Source: an uncultured Clostridium sp.
GTDB taxonomy: Bacteria; Bacillota; Clostridia; UBA1212; UBA1255
Direction: 5' to 3'
DNA: 9,477 bases
Assembly: GCA_900555605.1 (NCBI GenBank)
Contig: USLW01000055.1
Location: 1-9,477, forward strand
In this document: one piece after another, positions 1 through 5,976 of the stretch
How positions within the stretch are numbered: position 1 is the first letter of the stretch
Layout of the letters: each line of letters begins with the position of its first letter
The notes under the pieces: model-generated
What the model saw: only the letters and a program-made list of their open reading frames with translations
The model's database searches: none
What the model was told of the DNA's origin: nothing
Made by a program: the position numbers and the translations under genes

Positions 1-325
<325 letters not shown>

Positions 326-555
326 ATTTTTAAAAGCTCCGGTTTCCCTTCGCTTCTTTTCTCAATCTTCAGAGCTGATTCGCTCATTTCCGCACCAACT
401 TCGTTGGCGCTGGCTTTTTGTTACTCAAATTTCATTCACGAGTTACATGTTTGTTTGTCTTGATTTTTCTTCAAGACGGTGTACGCTGTTTACTTTTCTA
501 AGTCCGTTTTTGCTCTCTCTTCCCGGGGATTATGTCCCCCGTTTTTGGGACAGCT
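326..555 (-). promoter_or_regulatory. rRNA operon leader with three hairpins
   Basis: This transcribed leader of about 230 nt lies between the predicted start site (near 555) and mature 16S rRNA. It can form three local stem-loops. The first has a 5-bp stem, 525-529 with 535-539. The second has a perfect 7-bp stem, 457-463 with 471-477, around a 7-nt loop. The third has an 8-bp stem including one G-U pair, 392-399 with 403-410, closed by a GAA triloop in the RNA. Such leaders usually carry antitermination (boxA) and processing signals. Only a poor boxA-like GCTCTGAA is visible near 370-376, so I do not call it. No protein-coding gene is supported here. Confidence 0.6.
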
Positions 556-560
556 TTAAG

Positions 561-589
561 AGTATAGCACTCTGCTTCTTCTCTGTCAA
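561..589 (-). promoter_or_regulatory. strong sigma-A promoter of the rRNA operon
   Basis: On the minus strand a perfect -35 TTGACA (584-589) is separated by exactly 17 nt from a -10 TATACT (561-566). Transcription would start near 554-555, about 230 nt before 16S rRNA. It is the best promoter match in the window, as expected for rRNA. I found no second convincing promoter in the leader. Confidence 0.9.
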
Positions 590-660
590 CACCCTTTTTA
601 AATTTTTTTCTTCTCCCCTTTTTTCCCTCTCTTTTCTCCTTTTTTGCTCCTTCTGCTTCC
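590..660 (-). promoter_or_regulatory. A-tract-rich upstream (UP-like) region of the rRNA promoter
   Basis: Immediately upstream of the rRNA -35 box the minus strand is almost entirely purine; 603-645 is an unbroken 43-nt pyrimidine run on the plus strand. It holds A-tracts of 4 to 7 nt centred near 597, 606, 621, 633 and 642, roughly one helical turn apart in most cases. That fits an UP element and intrinsically curved DNA boosting rRNA transcription. The function is inferred from position and composition. Confidence 0.6.
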
Positions 661-696
661 CATTCCAGTCTTTTCCGGTAAACTATTTTAAAAATA

Positions 697-720
697 ATCT
701 CCTGCCGCGGATCTCCTGCC
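697..720. repeat. 10-bp direct repeat with 4-bp spacer
   Basis: The sequence atctcctgcc occurs at 697-706 and again, identically, at 711-720, separated by gcgg. It lies between the ABC-operon terminator and the rRNA promoter, about 110-130 bp upstream of the rRNA -35 box. It could be a two-site protein-binding element or a small chance duplication. The rest of 661-740 shows nothing else recognisable. Confidence 0.5.
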
Positions 721-740
721 CAAAAAGGACGTACCGCAGA

Positions 741-795
741 AAATAAAAAAGAAGGCAGCCATGAACATCCGGAATCCGGAAATTCAGAAGCTGCC
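741..795 (-). terminator. rho-independent terminator of the ABC exporter operon
   Basis: On the minus strand, 25 nt past the permease stop codon, a long imperfect hairpin forms. The outer stem is GGCAGC (790-795) with GCTGCC (754-759), and the inner stem is TCCGG (776-780) with CCGGA (768-772). A short TGAA/TTCA pairing lies between them. A T-rich tract follows at once (TTCTTTTTTATTTT, 740-753). It insulates the rRNA operon from the ABC operon upstream. Confidence 0.85.
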
Positions 796-819
796 GTTAC
801 AAATCACAGTACTGGTTTT

Positions 820-2070
820 TCATCTGTGCTTCAGGTATTTGAATACCTCTTTCAGCTTCGGCGGTTTGCCGTACATCAGGACGCCCACGCGGTAGATCCG
901 TGCAGACAGGTATCCGATGCCGACAGTGGAAGCGACTAAAATTGCAATTGATACGGCAATCTGGATTGCAGATACCGCACCCATACAGATTCTGACAAAC
1001 ATGACCATAGGCGTAAAGAACGGAATAAATGAGGTAACTGTCATCAGCGTGCTGTTGGCATCCGTGCTCATCCCGACGTAGGATAAAAGAAACGCAGCCA
1101 CAAACAGCAGAATGATCGGCATGCTGGCCGTATTCATTTCCTCAATCCGGCTGACTGTAGATCCAAGGGCGCCGAACATAAATGCATAAAGCAGAAAACC
1201 AAGGATAAAAAATACAAATGTATAAACAATAATCTCCGACGGCATATTGACAAGCTGCGAGAGCAGCTCCACATCCTTCAGTGATTGTGGGTTTAACTGG
1301 AAAAACCCGGCGGCAGCAGCTACAAATACGGCAATCTGCGTCAGACCCGCGCAGCCGACCCCCAATACTTTTCCGAACATCAGGTTGGCAGGCTTTGCCG
1401 TTGTAATCAACAGCTCCATCGCACGGGAGCTCTTCTCGGTTGCCACAGAGTTTGCGATCATCTGCCCATAAAGCAAAATGGCCATATACAGCAGAAACAT
1501 CAGTACATATGTATAAAGGTAGGATGAAAAAAAGCCTTTTCCGGTTTCTACAATCTCCGCCTGAATCAGATTCGCCGCCTGCAGCAGCGTCTGCGCCTCT
1601 TCCGCCGTTGCGCCGTGCCTGACCAGCAAATCTTCATAATATTGCTGTTTCAGAACCTCGCCTGCAGCAGCGGAAAGCGTGTCCGTAAATCCATAGCTTT
1701 CCACAATATACGTATACTGCAGCGGACCCGATATCAGAATCGCCGCCTCCAGTTCTCCGGAATCAATCTGCTCTTTGATTGCCGCTTCATCATAATCCGC
1801 GCGCATCTGATACTGATAGCCCGGAATCATCCGTGCAAAAATTTCCGTATATCTGCCGCTGCTCTCCGGATTCCGGTCTATAATTGCAACGGTGCCGCGG
1901 CTTCCGTTCTCTGTTCCGCTTTCATCGTCACTTTCAAAATACGCAAGAATACGCGGCAGGGACAGAAGAACTCCCAGCAAAATTACCACCAGCAGCGTAA
2001 TGCCAATATAAATTTTATTTTTTACTACGCCTTTATACTCATACCGAAATATCGTAAAAAACTGCCTCAT
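820..2070 (-). CDS. ABC-2 type exporter permease (NatB/YhaP-like)
   Basis: This is the membrane subunit of an ABC exporter, 416 residues, close to the usual length of the NatB/YhaP group (COG1668 type). The layout seen is one N-terminal membrane helix (about residues 20-42), an extracytoplasmic domain of about 135 residues, and then five more hydrophobic segments (about 183-205, 232-257, 278-302, 315-333, 366-390). The family motif around residues 212-235 (EKSSRAMELLITTAKP) sits after the second helix, as in ABC-2 permeases. The ATG has a GGAAGGG ribosome site 7 nt upstream. It starts 41 nt after the ATPase gene and ends at the terminator at 741-795, so the two form an operon. NatAB of Bacillus subtilis exports sodium; the substrate here cannot be read from sequence and could equally be a peptide, drug or lipid. 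Confidence 0.88.
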   Translation of the reverse strand: MRQFFTIFRYEYKGVVKNKIYIGITLLVVILLGVLLSLPRILAYFESDDESGTENGSRGTVAIIDRNPESSGRYTEIFARMIPGYQYQMRADYDEAAIKEQIDSGELEAAILISGPLQYTYIVESYGFTDTLSAAAGEVLKQQYYEDLLVRHGATAEEAQTLLQAANLIQAEIVETGKGFFSSYLYTYVLMFLLYMAILLYGQMIANSVATEKSSRAMELLITTAKPANLMFGKVLGVGCAGLTQIAVFVAAAAGFFQLNPQSLKDVELLSQLVNMPSEIIVYTFVFFILGFLLYAFMFGALGSTVSRIEEMNTASMPIILLFVAAFLLSYVGMSTDANSTLMTVTSFIPFFTPMVMFVRICMGAVSAIQIAVSIAILVASTVGIGYLSARIYRVGVLMYGKPPKLKEVFKYLKHR

Positions 2071-2111
2071 TTCAACACCCTTCCTTTCACGCCCGCCCGA
2101 TCACGCGGCAA

Positions 2112-3047
2112 TCAGACGTTTCCGTCTGTCAGATCCTGTCTGCCGGCCACTGAAATAAAAATCTCTTCCAGCGAAGGCTCCGCAACTTCAAAGCAGGAAA
2201 ATGTGATATGCTGCGCAAGCATATCCTGCAGAAGCAGGTCTTTCATTTCCGGCGCTGTCAGTTCAACCAGAAAAATGTCCCCCTTTGCGGAGTAGGAACG
2301 AACACGGGCAGCCATATCCGGCGCACGCAGCAGCTCTGTGAAAACAGCCGGATCCTGATCCGGTATGATCCTAAGCTGATTGCGCGGATACCCCCGCTTG
2401 ATCTCTCTGAGCGCCCCCTGGAGCGCAATCACGCCTTGGTTCAGGATGAGTATATCATCACAGAACGCTTCAACATATGCCATTTGATGGCTGGAAAACA
2501 GGACGATCTTATTTTGATGGGTAAGATCCTCCACAATCCGCTTCAGGATCTTCGCGTTAACCGGATCCAAGCCGCTGAAAGGCTCATCCAAGATGATAAT
2601 ATCCGGTTCATCCACCATCGTGAGGGCCAGCTGAATTTTCTGCTGATTTCCCTTTGAAAGCGTATCCAGCTTTTTGTCGTAATATGCCTCCAGCTCCACC
2701 TGCTTCAGCCAATATTTTACCGAGGCCTCTGCCTCCGCGGGCCGCATTCCCCGCAAGCACGCAAAATATACCATCTGTTCTCCGATTTTCTTTTTCGGAT
2801 AGAGTCCGCGTTCTTCCGGAAGATAACCGATCTTTGCCGCGGATTTCGCGACAGGCCTTTCGTCAATCAGAACTTCTCCCCGATCCGGCTGAAAGAAATC
2901 CATCACAATCCGAATCGTAGTCGTTTTTCCTGCACCATTACGGCCAAGCAGGCCGACTGCCCGTCCGCTCCGGGCAGTGAAACGAATCCCTTTCAGAACT
3001 TCCTTTTCCCCAAACGATTTATAAATATCCGTAACCTTCAGTTCCAA
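2112..3047 (-). CDS. ABC transporter ATP-binding protein (NatA/YhaQ-like)
   Basis: This is the cytoplasmic ATPase that would power the adjacent permease, 311 residues from the chosen start. Motifs (numbered from that start) are Walker A GRNGAGKT at 35-42, signature LSKGNQQ at 130-136, Walker B IIILDEP at 150-156 and the H-loop histidine at 187. The Q-loop region reads GYLPEERGLY (74-83), typical of the NatA/YhaQ group. A C-terminal domain of about 80 residues ending EPSLEEIFISV resembles the DUF4162 tail of these ATPases. The chosen start is TTG (3045-3047), because AGGGGG lies 7 nt upstream at 3055-3060 and the protein then begins LELKVTDIYKSFG, as relatives do. The longer frame back to 3107 would overlap the -10 box of its own promoter and is rejected. 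The gene is first in a two-gene operon. Confidence 0.92.
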   Translation of the reverse strand: MELKVTDIYKSFGEKEVLKGIRFTARSGRAVGLLGRNGAGKTTTIRIVMDFFQPDRGEVLIDERPVAKSAAKIGYLPEERGLYPKKKIGEQMVYFACLRGMRPAEAEASVKYWLKQVELEAYYDKKLDTLSKGNQQKIQLALTMVDEPDIIILDEPFSGLDPVNAKILKRIVEDLTHQNKIVLFSSHQMAYVEAFCDDILILNQGVIALQGALREIKRGYPRNQLRIIPDQDPAVFTELLRAPDMAARVRSYSAKGDIFLVELTAPEMKDLLLQDMLAQHITFSCFEVAEPSLEEIFISVAGRQDLTDGNV

Positions 3048-3054
3048 GAAAACA

Positions 3055-3060
3055 CCCCCT
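3055..3060 (-). promoter_or_regulatory. ribosome binding site deciding the TTG start
   Basis: AGGGGG on the minus strand stands 7 nt before the TTG at 3047. It is the only good Shine-Dalgarno match near the N-terminus of the ATPase and decides the start in favour of a non-ATG codon. Confidence 0.8.
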
Positions 3061-3069
3061 GCATAAAGT

Positions 3070-3095
3070 GTGTGTCCGAATTTATTCAAACACAC
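3070..3095 (-). promoter_or_regulatory. hairpin at the 5' end of the ABC operon mRNA
   Basis: An inverted repeat, 3070-3080 with 3085-3095, folds in the minus-strand RNA into an 11-bp stem (nine Watson-Crick and two G-U pairs) closed by a UAAA loop. It starts only a few nt after the predicted transcription start (near 3099) and ends 9 nt before the ribosome site. It could stabilise the mRNA 5' end, or act as an operator or translational control element. There is no T-tract, so it is not a terminator. Confidence 0.6.
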
Positions 3096-3105
3096 CGATA
3101 AAATC

Positions 3106-3134
3106 ATTATATCGGCTTACCTTCTTCTGCGCAA
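3106..3134 (-). promoter_or_regulatory. promoter of the ABC exporter operon
   Basis: On the minus strand, -35 TTGCGC (3129-3134), a 17-nt spacer and a perfect -10 TATAAT (3106-3111). The predicted start is near 3099, giving a leader of about 50 nt before the TTG. It faces away from the plus-strand promoter at 3189-3217; the two -35 boxes are 54 bp apart. Confidence 0.8.
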
Positions 3135-3188
3135 TATCACAAATCCGGATTATTTTCGGCAGAAATTTTTCCGCAAAACGAATTCCCT

Positions 3189-3217
3189 TTGCATCATATA
3201 TCCGATTTCGCTATAAT
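3189..3217 (+). promoter_or_regulatory. promoter of the plus-strand hypothetical gene
   Basis: -35 TTGCAT (3189-3194), 17-nt spacer, perfect -10 TATAAT (3212-3217). The predicted start is near 3224, so the leader before the ATG at 3255 is only about 30 nt. It is divergent from the ABC operon promoter. Confidence 0.8.
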
Positions 3218-3254
3218 CATTTTGCTATGAAATCATCGGATTGGACGGAAGCAG

Positions 3255-4037
3255 ATGGAGCAGCAGACGAGTCAGCAGATAGAACAGCAGAAATTTCGGC
3301 AGATATGCCGAAACGCCGTGTTGGAGGAGCACATAAAAAACGGAATCGGAACCTTAGGTGAAAAAACGCTGCATATGGTTTTAAAAAATTATTTTGAACC
3401 GGATATCTCTAAACAGGAGATCAGAGTCGGCGCGTATATTGCGGATATTGTGAACGAAACCGGGATTATTGAGATTCAGACACAAGGGTTTGATAAGCTC
3501 CGCAAAAAGCTTGCGGCATTTCTTCCGTTATTTCCGGTTACGGTGGTTTATCCGATTCCTGCGGTAAAATGGCTGATCTGGATTGACCCGGAAACCGGAG
3601 AAACCACAAAGCGGCGGAAAAGTCCCCGAACCGGAAGACCATATGATGCATTTTATGAATTATACAAGATTAAATTTCTGCTGAACCGGCCGAATCTCCG
3701 CTTCTGTCTGGCAATGATCGAAATGGAGGAATACCGGTTTCTCAACGGCTGGAGCCAAAACAAAAAGAAGGGCGCCTCTCGTTATGAAAGAATTCCCCTC
3801 AATTTACTGGATCTCATTCAGATACCGGATACAAGCGGCTATCTGCGCCTGATTCCGGAAACGCTCCCGGAAACCTTCACTTCCGCAGATTTCAAAAAAG
3901 CCAGCGGCTTATATCTGTCCGGGGCTCGGACAGCACTTCACGTGCTGAACTATCTCGGCACCGTTACGCGCACTGCCAAACGCGGCAATGCATATTTATA
4001 CCAGCGCAGGATACCGGAAGACATTACAGATACTTAA
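3255..4037 (+). CDS. hypothetical protein, PD-(D/E)XK-like core plus C-terminal winged-helix-like region
   Basis: I do not recognise a named family with certainty. The 260-residue protein has a Gln-rich start. An N-terminal half follows whose pattern resembles the PD-(D/E)XK nuclease fold: a helix with E36 (GEKTLHMVLKNYF), then D64 in AYIADIV, then E73-x-Q75 in IIEIQT, then a basic helix (KLRKKL, 81-86). Q in place of the usual K of ExK occurs in some families of this fold. Residues 121-140 (RKSPRTGRPYDAFYELYKIK) form a basic, apparently conserved-looking block. Residues 205-252 (FTSADFKKASGL, ALHVLNYLG, YLYQRR) look like a winged helix, which suggests DNA binding. The start is the first in-frame ATG after a stop codon at 3228; its ribosome site is poor (GGAAG only 3 nt away). 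It is alone on the plus strand, with its own promoter. Nuclease activity is inference; a non-catalytic relative or a regulator is equally possible. Confidence 0.75.
   Translation: MEQQTSQQIEQQKFRQICRNAVLEEHIKNGIGTLGEKTLHMVLKNYFEPDISKQEIRVGAYIADIVNETGIIEIQTQGFDKLRKKLAAFLPLFPVTVVYPIPAVKWLIWIDPETGETTKRRKSPRTGRPYDAFYELYKIKFLLNRPNLRFCLAMIEMEEYRFLNGWSQNKKKGASRYERIPLNLLDLIQIPDTSGYLRLIPETLPETFTSADFKKASGLYLSGARTALHVLNYLGTVTRTAKRGNAYLYQRRIPEDITDT
3894..3910 (-). terminator. weak candidate terminator downstream of the LiaF-like gene
   Basis: On the minus strand, AAGCC-GCT-GGCTT (3898-3910) forms a 5-bp stem with a 3-nt loop and runs into a T6 tract. It lies inside the plus-strand gene, about 115 nt past the LiaF-like stop codon. 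The stem is very short, so it would be inefficient if it works at all. It is the only candidate I see for ending that transcript. Confidence 0.25.
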
Positions 4038-4725
4038 TTTCCACACCGCCGAACGCACCGGAAATCGCCACCGTAAGCACACCGTTCCCCACACTTTCAG
4101 ACGGTAATCCGCCCCTGTGTTTGTGATCGGAGCCGCCGAAAACAATGAAGCCCTGGGTTTCCACGTTTGTTCCCTCCGGCACCAGAATATCCACGCCTCC
4201 GAAAACCGCGGTTGCGGAAACATACGCGCCGGCCGGATCAATGGCGGTTCCGGTTAAATCCAGCGTGGAAGCGCCGAATACCGCGGTAACCTTTCCGCCT
4301 TGAAACGTATCCGACTGCACCCGTTCTCTGCTTTCCGAAAAAGTGCTGCGCACGCATACCCTGGAAGCATTCGTATTCCGGACCGCCCCGCCCGCGGATC
4401 CTCTTCTATATTTTTTACGCGGTGGCGTGAGTATAGAAACACCCAATGCCACCAGCAGCACAGGAATCATGATTTTACCTACGGATACATCAAATACGCC
4501 TAAATTCTGCAGCGTCCAATAGACCCCGATGGCCAAAAACACAACCCCCATAAAGCGCACATTGCTGTCAATCAGCCATGTCAATCCCAGCACTGCAAGA
4601 ACCAACGGCAGAAAATCCGTCCAGCTGATATTGTCCGCCCACGGAATCACCCCGAAAACAGATAGCAGGCAAACAATGCCCACAAGGACAAATAAAAAAC
4701 CCCAGATTATTTTACTGATACTCAC
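4024..4725 (-). CDS. LiaF-like membrane protein (four TM helices plus C-terminal beta domain)
   Basis: This 233-residue protein has the layout of LiaF/YvqF-type proteins. There are four hydrophobic segments in the first 100 residues (about 5-25, 36-52, 56-72, 84-99), then a basic linker (RKKYRR, 103-108). A C-terminal domain follows with repeated beta strands: VTAVFGASTLDLTG (146-159), ATAVFGGVDILVPEG (171-185), FIVFGG (193-198) and ISGAFGGVEIKYL (221-233). In Bacillus, LiaF inhibits the cell-envelope stress sensor LiaS; no liaR or liaS gene is visible here, so the partner is unknown. The start is GTG (4723-4725), supported by GGGAGG 9 nt upstream. The gene follows the phosphoesterase by 59 nt and is probably cotranscribed with it. 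Its 3' end overlaps the convergent plus-strand gene by 14 bp. Confidence 0.85.
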   Translation of the reverse strand: MSISKIIWGFLFVLVGIVCLLSVFGVIPWADNISWTDFLPLVLAVLGLTWLIDSNVRFMGVVFLAIGVYWTLQNLGVFDVSVGKIMIPVLLVALGVSILTPPRKKYRRGSAGGAVRNTNASRVCVRSTFSESRERVQSDTFQGGKVTAVFGASTLDLTGTAIDPAGAYVSATAVFGGVDILVPEGTNVETQGFIVFGGSDHKHRGGLPSESVGNGVLTVAISGAFGGVEIKYL

Positions 4726-4754
4726 TGTTATCTTCCTCCCTCTTTATACATACG

Positions 4755-4804
4755 GCTGCCCGCAAATACCTGCACAGGCAGAGTTTACGGCGCCTTCGGG
4801 CAGC
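4755..4804 (-). promoter_or_regulatory. intercistronic inverted repeat between phosphoesterase and LiaF-like gene
   Basis: A perfect 8-bp inverted repeat, gctgcccg (4755-4762) with cgggcagc (4797-4804), spans the phosphoesterase stop codon. Its 34-nt interior includes the near-palindrome cctgcacagg (4769-4778). No T-tract follows on either strand. It may be a processing or mRNA-stability stem-loop between the two cistrons. It ends 14 nt upstream of the LiaF-like ribosome site. Confidence 0.45.
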
Positions 4805-5801
4805 GCAGCGTAATTAAAGCCACCTCCGGGGTGTTATACAGCCGGAAACGAAAAACGCCGTCAGCGCCCAGCCCCGAAGAAATAAAATTCAATCTGCCCT
4901 GCGCGCTGTGCAGGCCATACGCGTACTGCTCCTGCGGGAACAGGCCCTTCCCGTCAACATGGACGGCGCCCAGTAAGGGCAGACGGAATTGGCCGCCATG
5001 GGTATGCCCGGAAACAGACGCATCATAATCCACCTCTTTCAGGGATTTTTCATTGACATGCTTCAGCCTTTTATCCACATCATACTGGATGGGCCTGTGG
5101 GTAACACAGATGCTGAAATACTTATCAGAATCAAACTCCACGGCATCAAACGCTTTTTCATAATAGGTGACGCCGGTCAGATAAAGATACTGACCGTCCT
5201 TTTCAATCCGCTGGATCGGGTAAACAAATTCTGCCCCGCGCTCCTCCATCAAAAGCATAAGCTCCGTCTTTTCTTTGGGGGTTATGCACATATTCCAATC
5301 ATCGTCCAAGTCGTCCGCATTTTCGGGAAGATAGTCCGATTCACCTAAAATATAATAGACCGGAACCTCTTTCCGCAAGCCGTCCAGGACGTCGAGGATC
5401 ACCCAATAATCATCGGAGGAAGGATCGCTGAGATAATCGCCGGTCAGCAGAATCATATCATAGTCCAGTCCGTTAATCAGAGACAGAAGCCGCTCCTGCA
5501 TATTGCCGAACGTTTTACCGTGAAAATCAGTAAGCTGCAGAATCGTATAGCCGTCAAACGCTTCCGGTATCTGGGCGTGTGTCATGGTGACCCGGTGCAC
5601 GGAGATTCGGTTGTTATCACGGGCAATCAAAAAAATGAGAAGTATCAGCAGAAGTAAAACAGAACCGCTGATCCAAAGCCACTTGTAATTTTTTTTCGGC
5701 TGAGGGATCACCCGGAAGGCCTGCTTTTTATTCCGTTTTTCTCTCTTTCTCTCCGCCCGTATCACGCGCGCAGGCATTTTCCCGGCCCTTTTTTCAAACA
5801 T
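4785..5801 (-). CDS. membrane-anchored metallophosphoesterase (YkuE/YaeI-like)
   Basis: This is a calcineurin-like phosphoesterase of 338 residues from the chosen start. It has a strongly basic N-terminus, one membrane helix (about 41-60) and then the catalytic domain, probably outside the membrane. Visible metal-site motifs are LTDFHG (D92, H94), TGDY (D122), VTHRP (H235) and SGHTHGGQ (H266, H268). The third block, normally GN-H-D/E, reads GESD (153-156), so the usual Asn ligand and the conserved His are replaced. Relatives act on phosphodiesters or lipid head groups; the substrate here is unknown. The start ATG (5799-5801) has GGGAG 9 nt upstream. The frame is open to an ATG at 5864, but that codon overlaps the -10 box of the promoter, and an ATG at 5834 lacks a ribosome site. 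It is first in a probable two-gene unit with the LiaF-like gene. Confidence 0.88.
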   Translation of the reverse strand: MFEKRAGKMPARVIRAERKREKRNKKQAFRVIPQPKKNYKWLWISGSVLLLLILLIFLIARDNNRISVHRVTMTHAQIPEAFDGYTILQLTDFHGKTFGNMQERLLSLINGLDYDMILLTGDYLSDPSSDDYWVILDVLDGLRKEVPVYYILGESDYLPENADDLDDDWNMCITPKEKTELMLLMEERGAEFVYPIQRIEKDGQYLYLTGVTYYEKAFDAVEFDSDKYFSICVTHRPIQYDVDKRLKHVNEKSLKEVDYDASVSGHTHGGQFRLPLLGAVHVDGKGLFPQEQYAYGLHSAQGRLNFISSGLGADGVFRFRLYNTPEVALITLRCPKAP

Positions 5802-5854
5802 AACCTCATGCTCCCGTATCCGTGCAGTCTTCATAATCCGGATATCTTTATATA

Positions 5855-5883
5855 AGTATACCATAGGGGCTTCCGTTATGCAA
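5855..5883 (-). promoter_or_regulatory. promoter of the phosphoesterase / LiaF-like unit
   Basis: On the minus strand, -35 TTGCAT (5878-5883), a 17-nt spacer and -10 TATACT (5855-5860). The predicted start is near 5848, about 47 nt before the chosen ATG at 5801. The -35 box is identical to that of the plus-strand promoter at 3189. Confidence 0.8.
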
Positions 5884-5908
5884 AATGTGTTTGGACCCGC
5901 ACAAACGC

Positions 5909-5945
5909 AGCGGTCCCCGGATATTCAGACGGGGACCGCTTTTTT
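5909..5945 (+). terminator. strong intrinsic terminator facing the plus strand
   Basis: A perfect 10-bp stem, agcggtcccc (5909-5918) with ggggaccgct (5931-5940), has a 12-nt loop and runs directly into TTTTTT (5940-5945) on the plus strand. Read on the minus strand, the U-tract is missing (GCTGCGTTTGTG follows the stem), so it is a poor terminator for polC. For polC it may serve mainly as a 3'-end stem-loop. There is no plus-strand gene nearer than the one ending at 4037. Confidence 0.8.
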
Positions 5946-5976
5946 CAAATTCAAATAAAGGGATCAGCTCGGTTTT

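Noticed and set aside
365..380. boxA antitermination site in the rRNA leader
   Set aside because: Only a partial GCTCTGAA match is present, and the spacing and flanks do not fit the consensus well enough to call.
1615..2295. Plus-strand open frame (226 codons) spanning the ABC gene junction
   Set aside because: It is antisense to both ABC genes, with no start signals and no family features.
3226..3360. Possible 44-codon leader ORF (ATG at 3226) overlapping the start of the plus-strand gene in another frame
   Set aside because: The ATG lies only a couple of nt after the predicted transcription start, has no ribosome site, and the peptide is low-complexity and looks like an out-of-frame reading of the Gln-rich N-terminus.
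3931..3947. Hairpin cagcac/gtgctg inside the plus-strand gene as a terminator for the LiaF-like transcript
   Set aside because: There is no T-tract on either side in either orientation; it probably reflects codons only.
5799..5864. Longer N-terminus of the phosphoesterase starting at the ATG at 5864
   Set aside because: That ATG overlaps the -10 box (5855-5860) and would lie upstream of the predicted transcription start. The ATG at 5801 has a good ribosome site.
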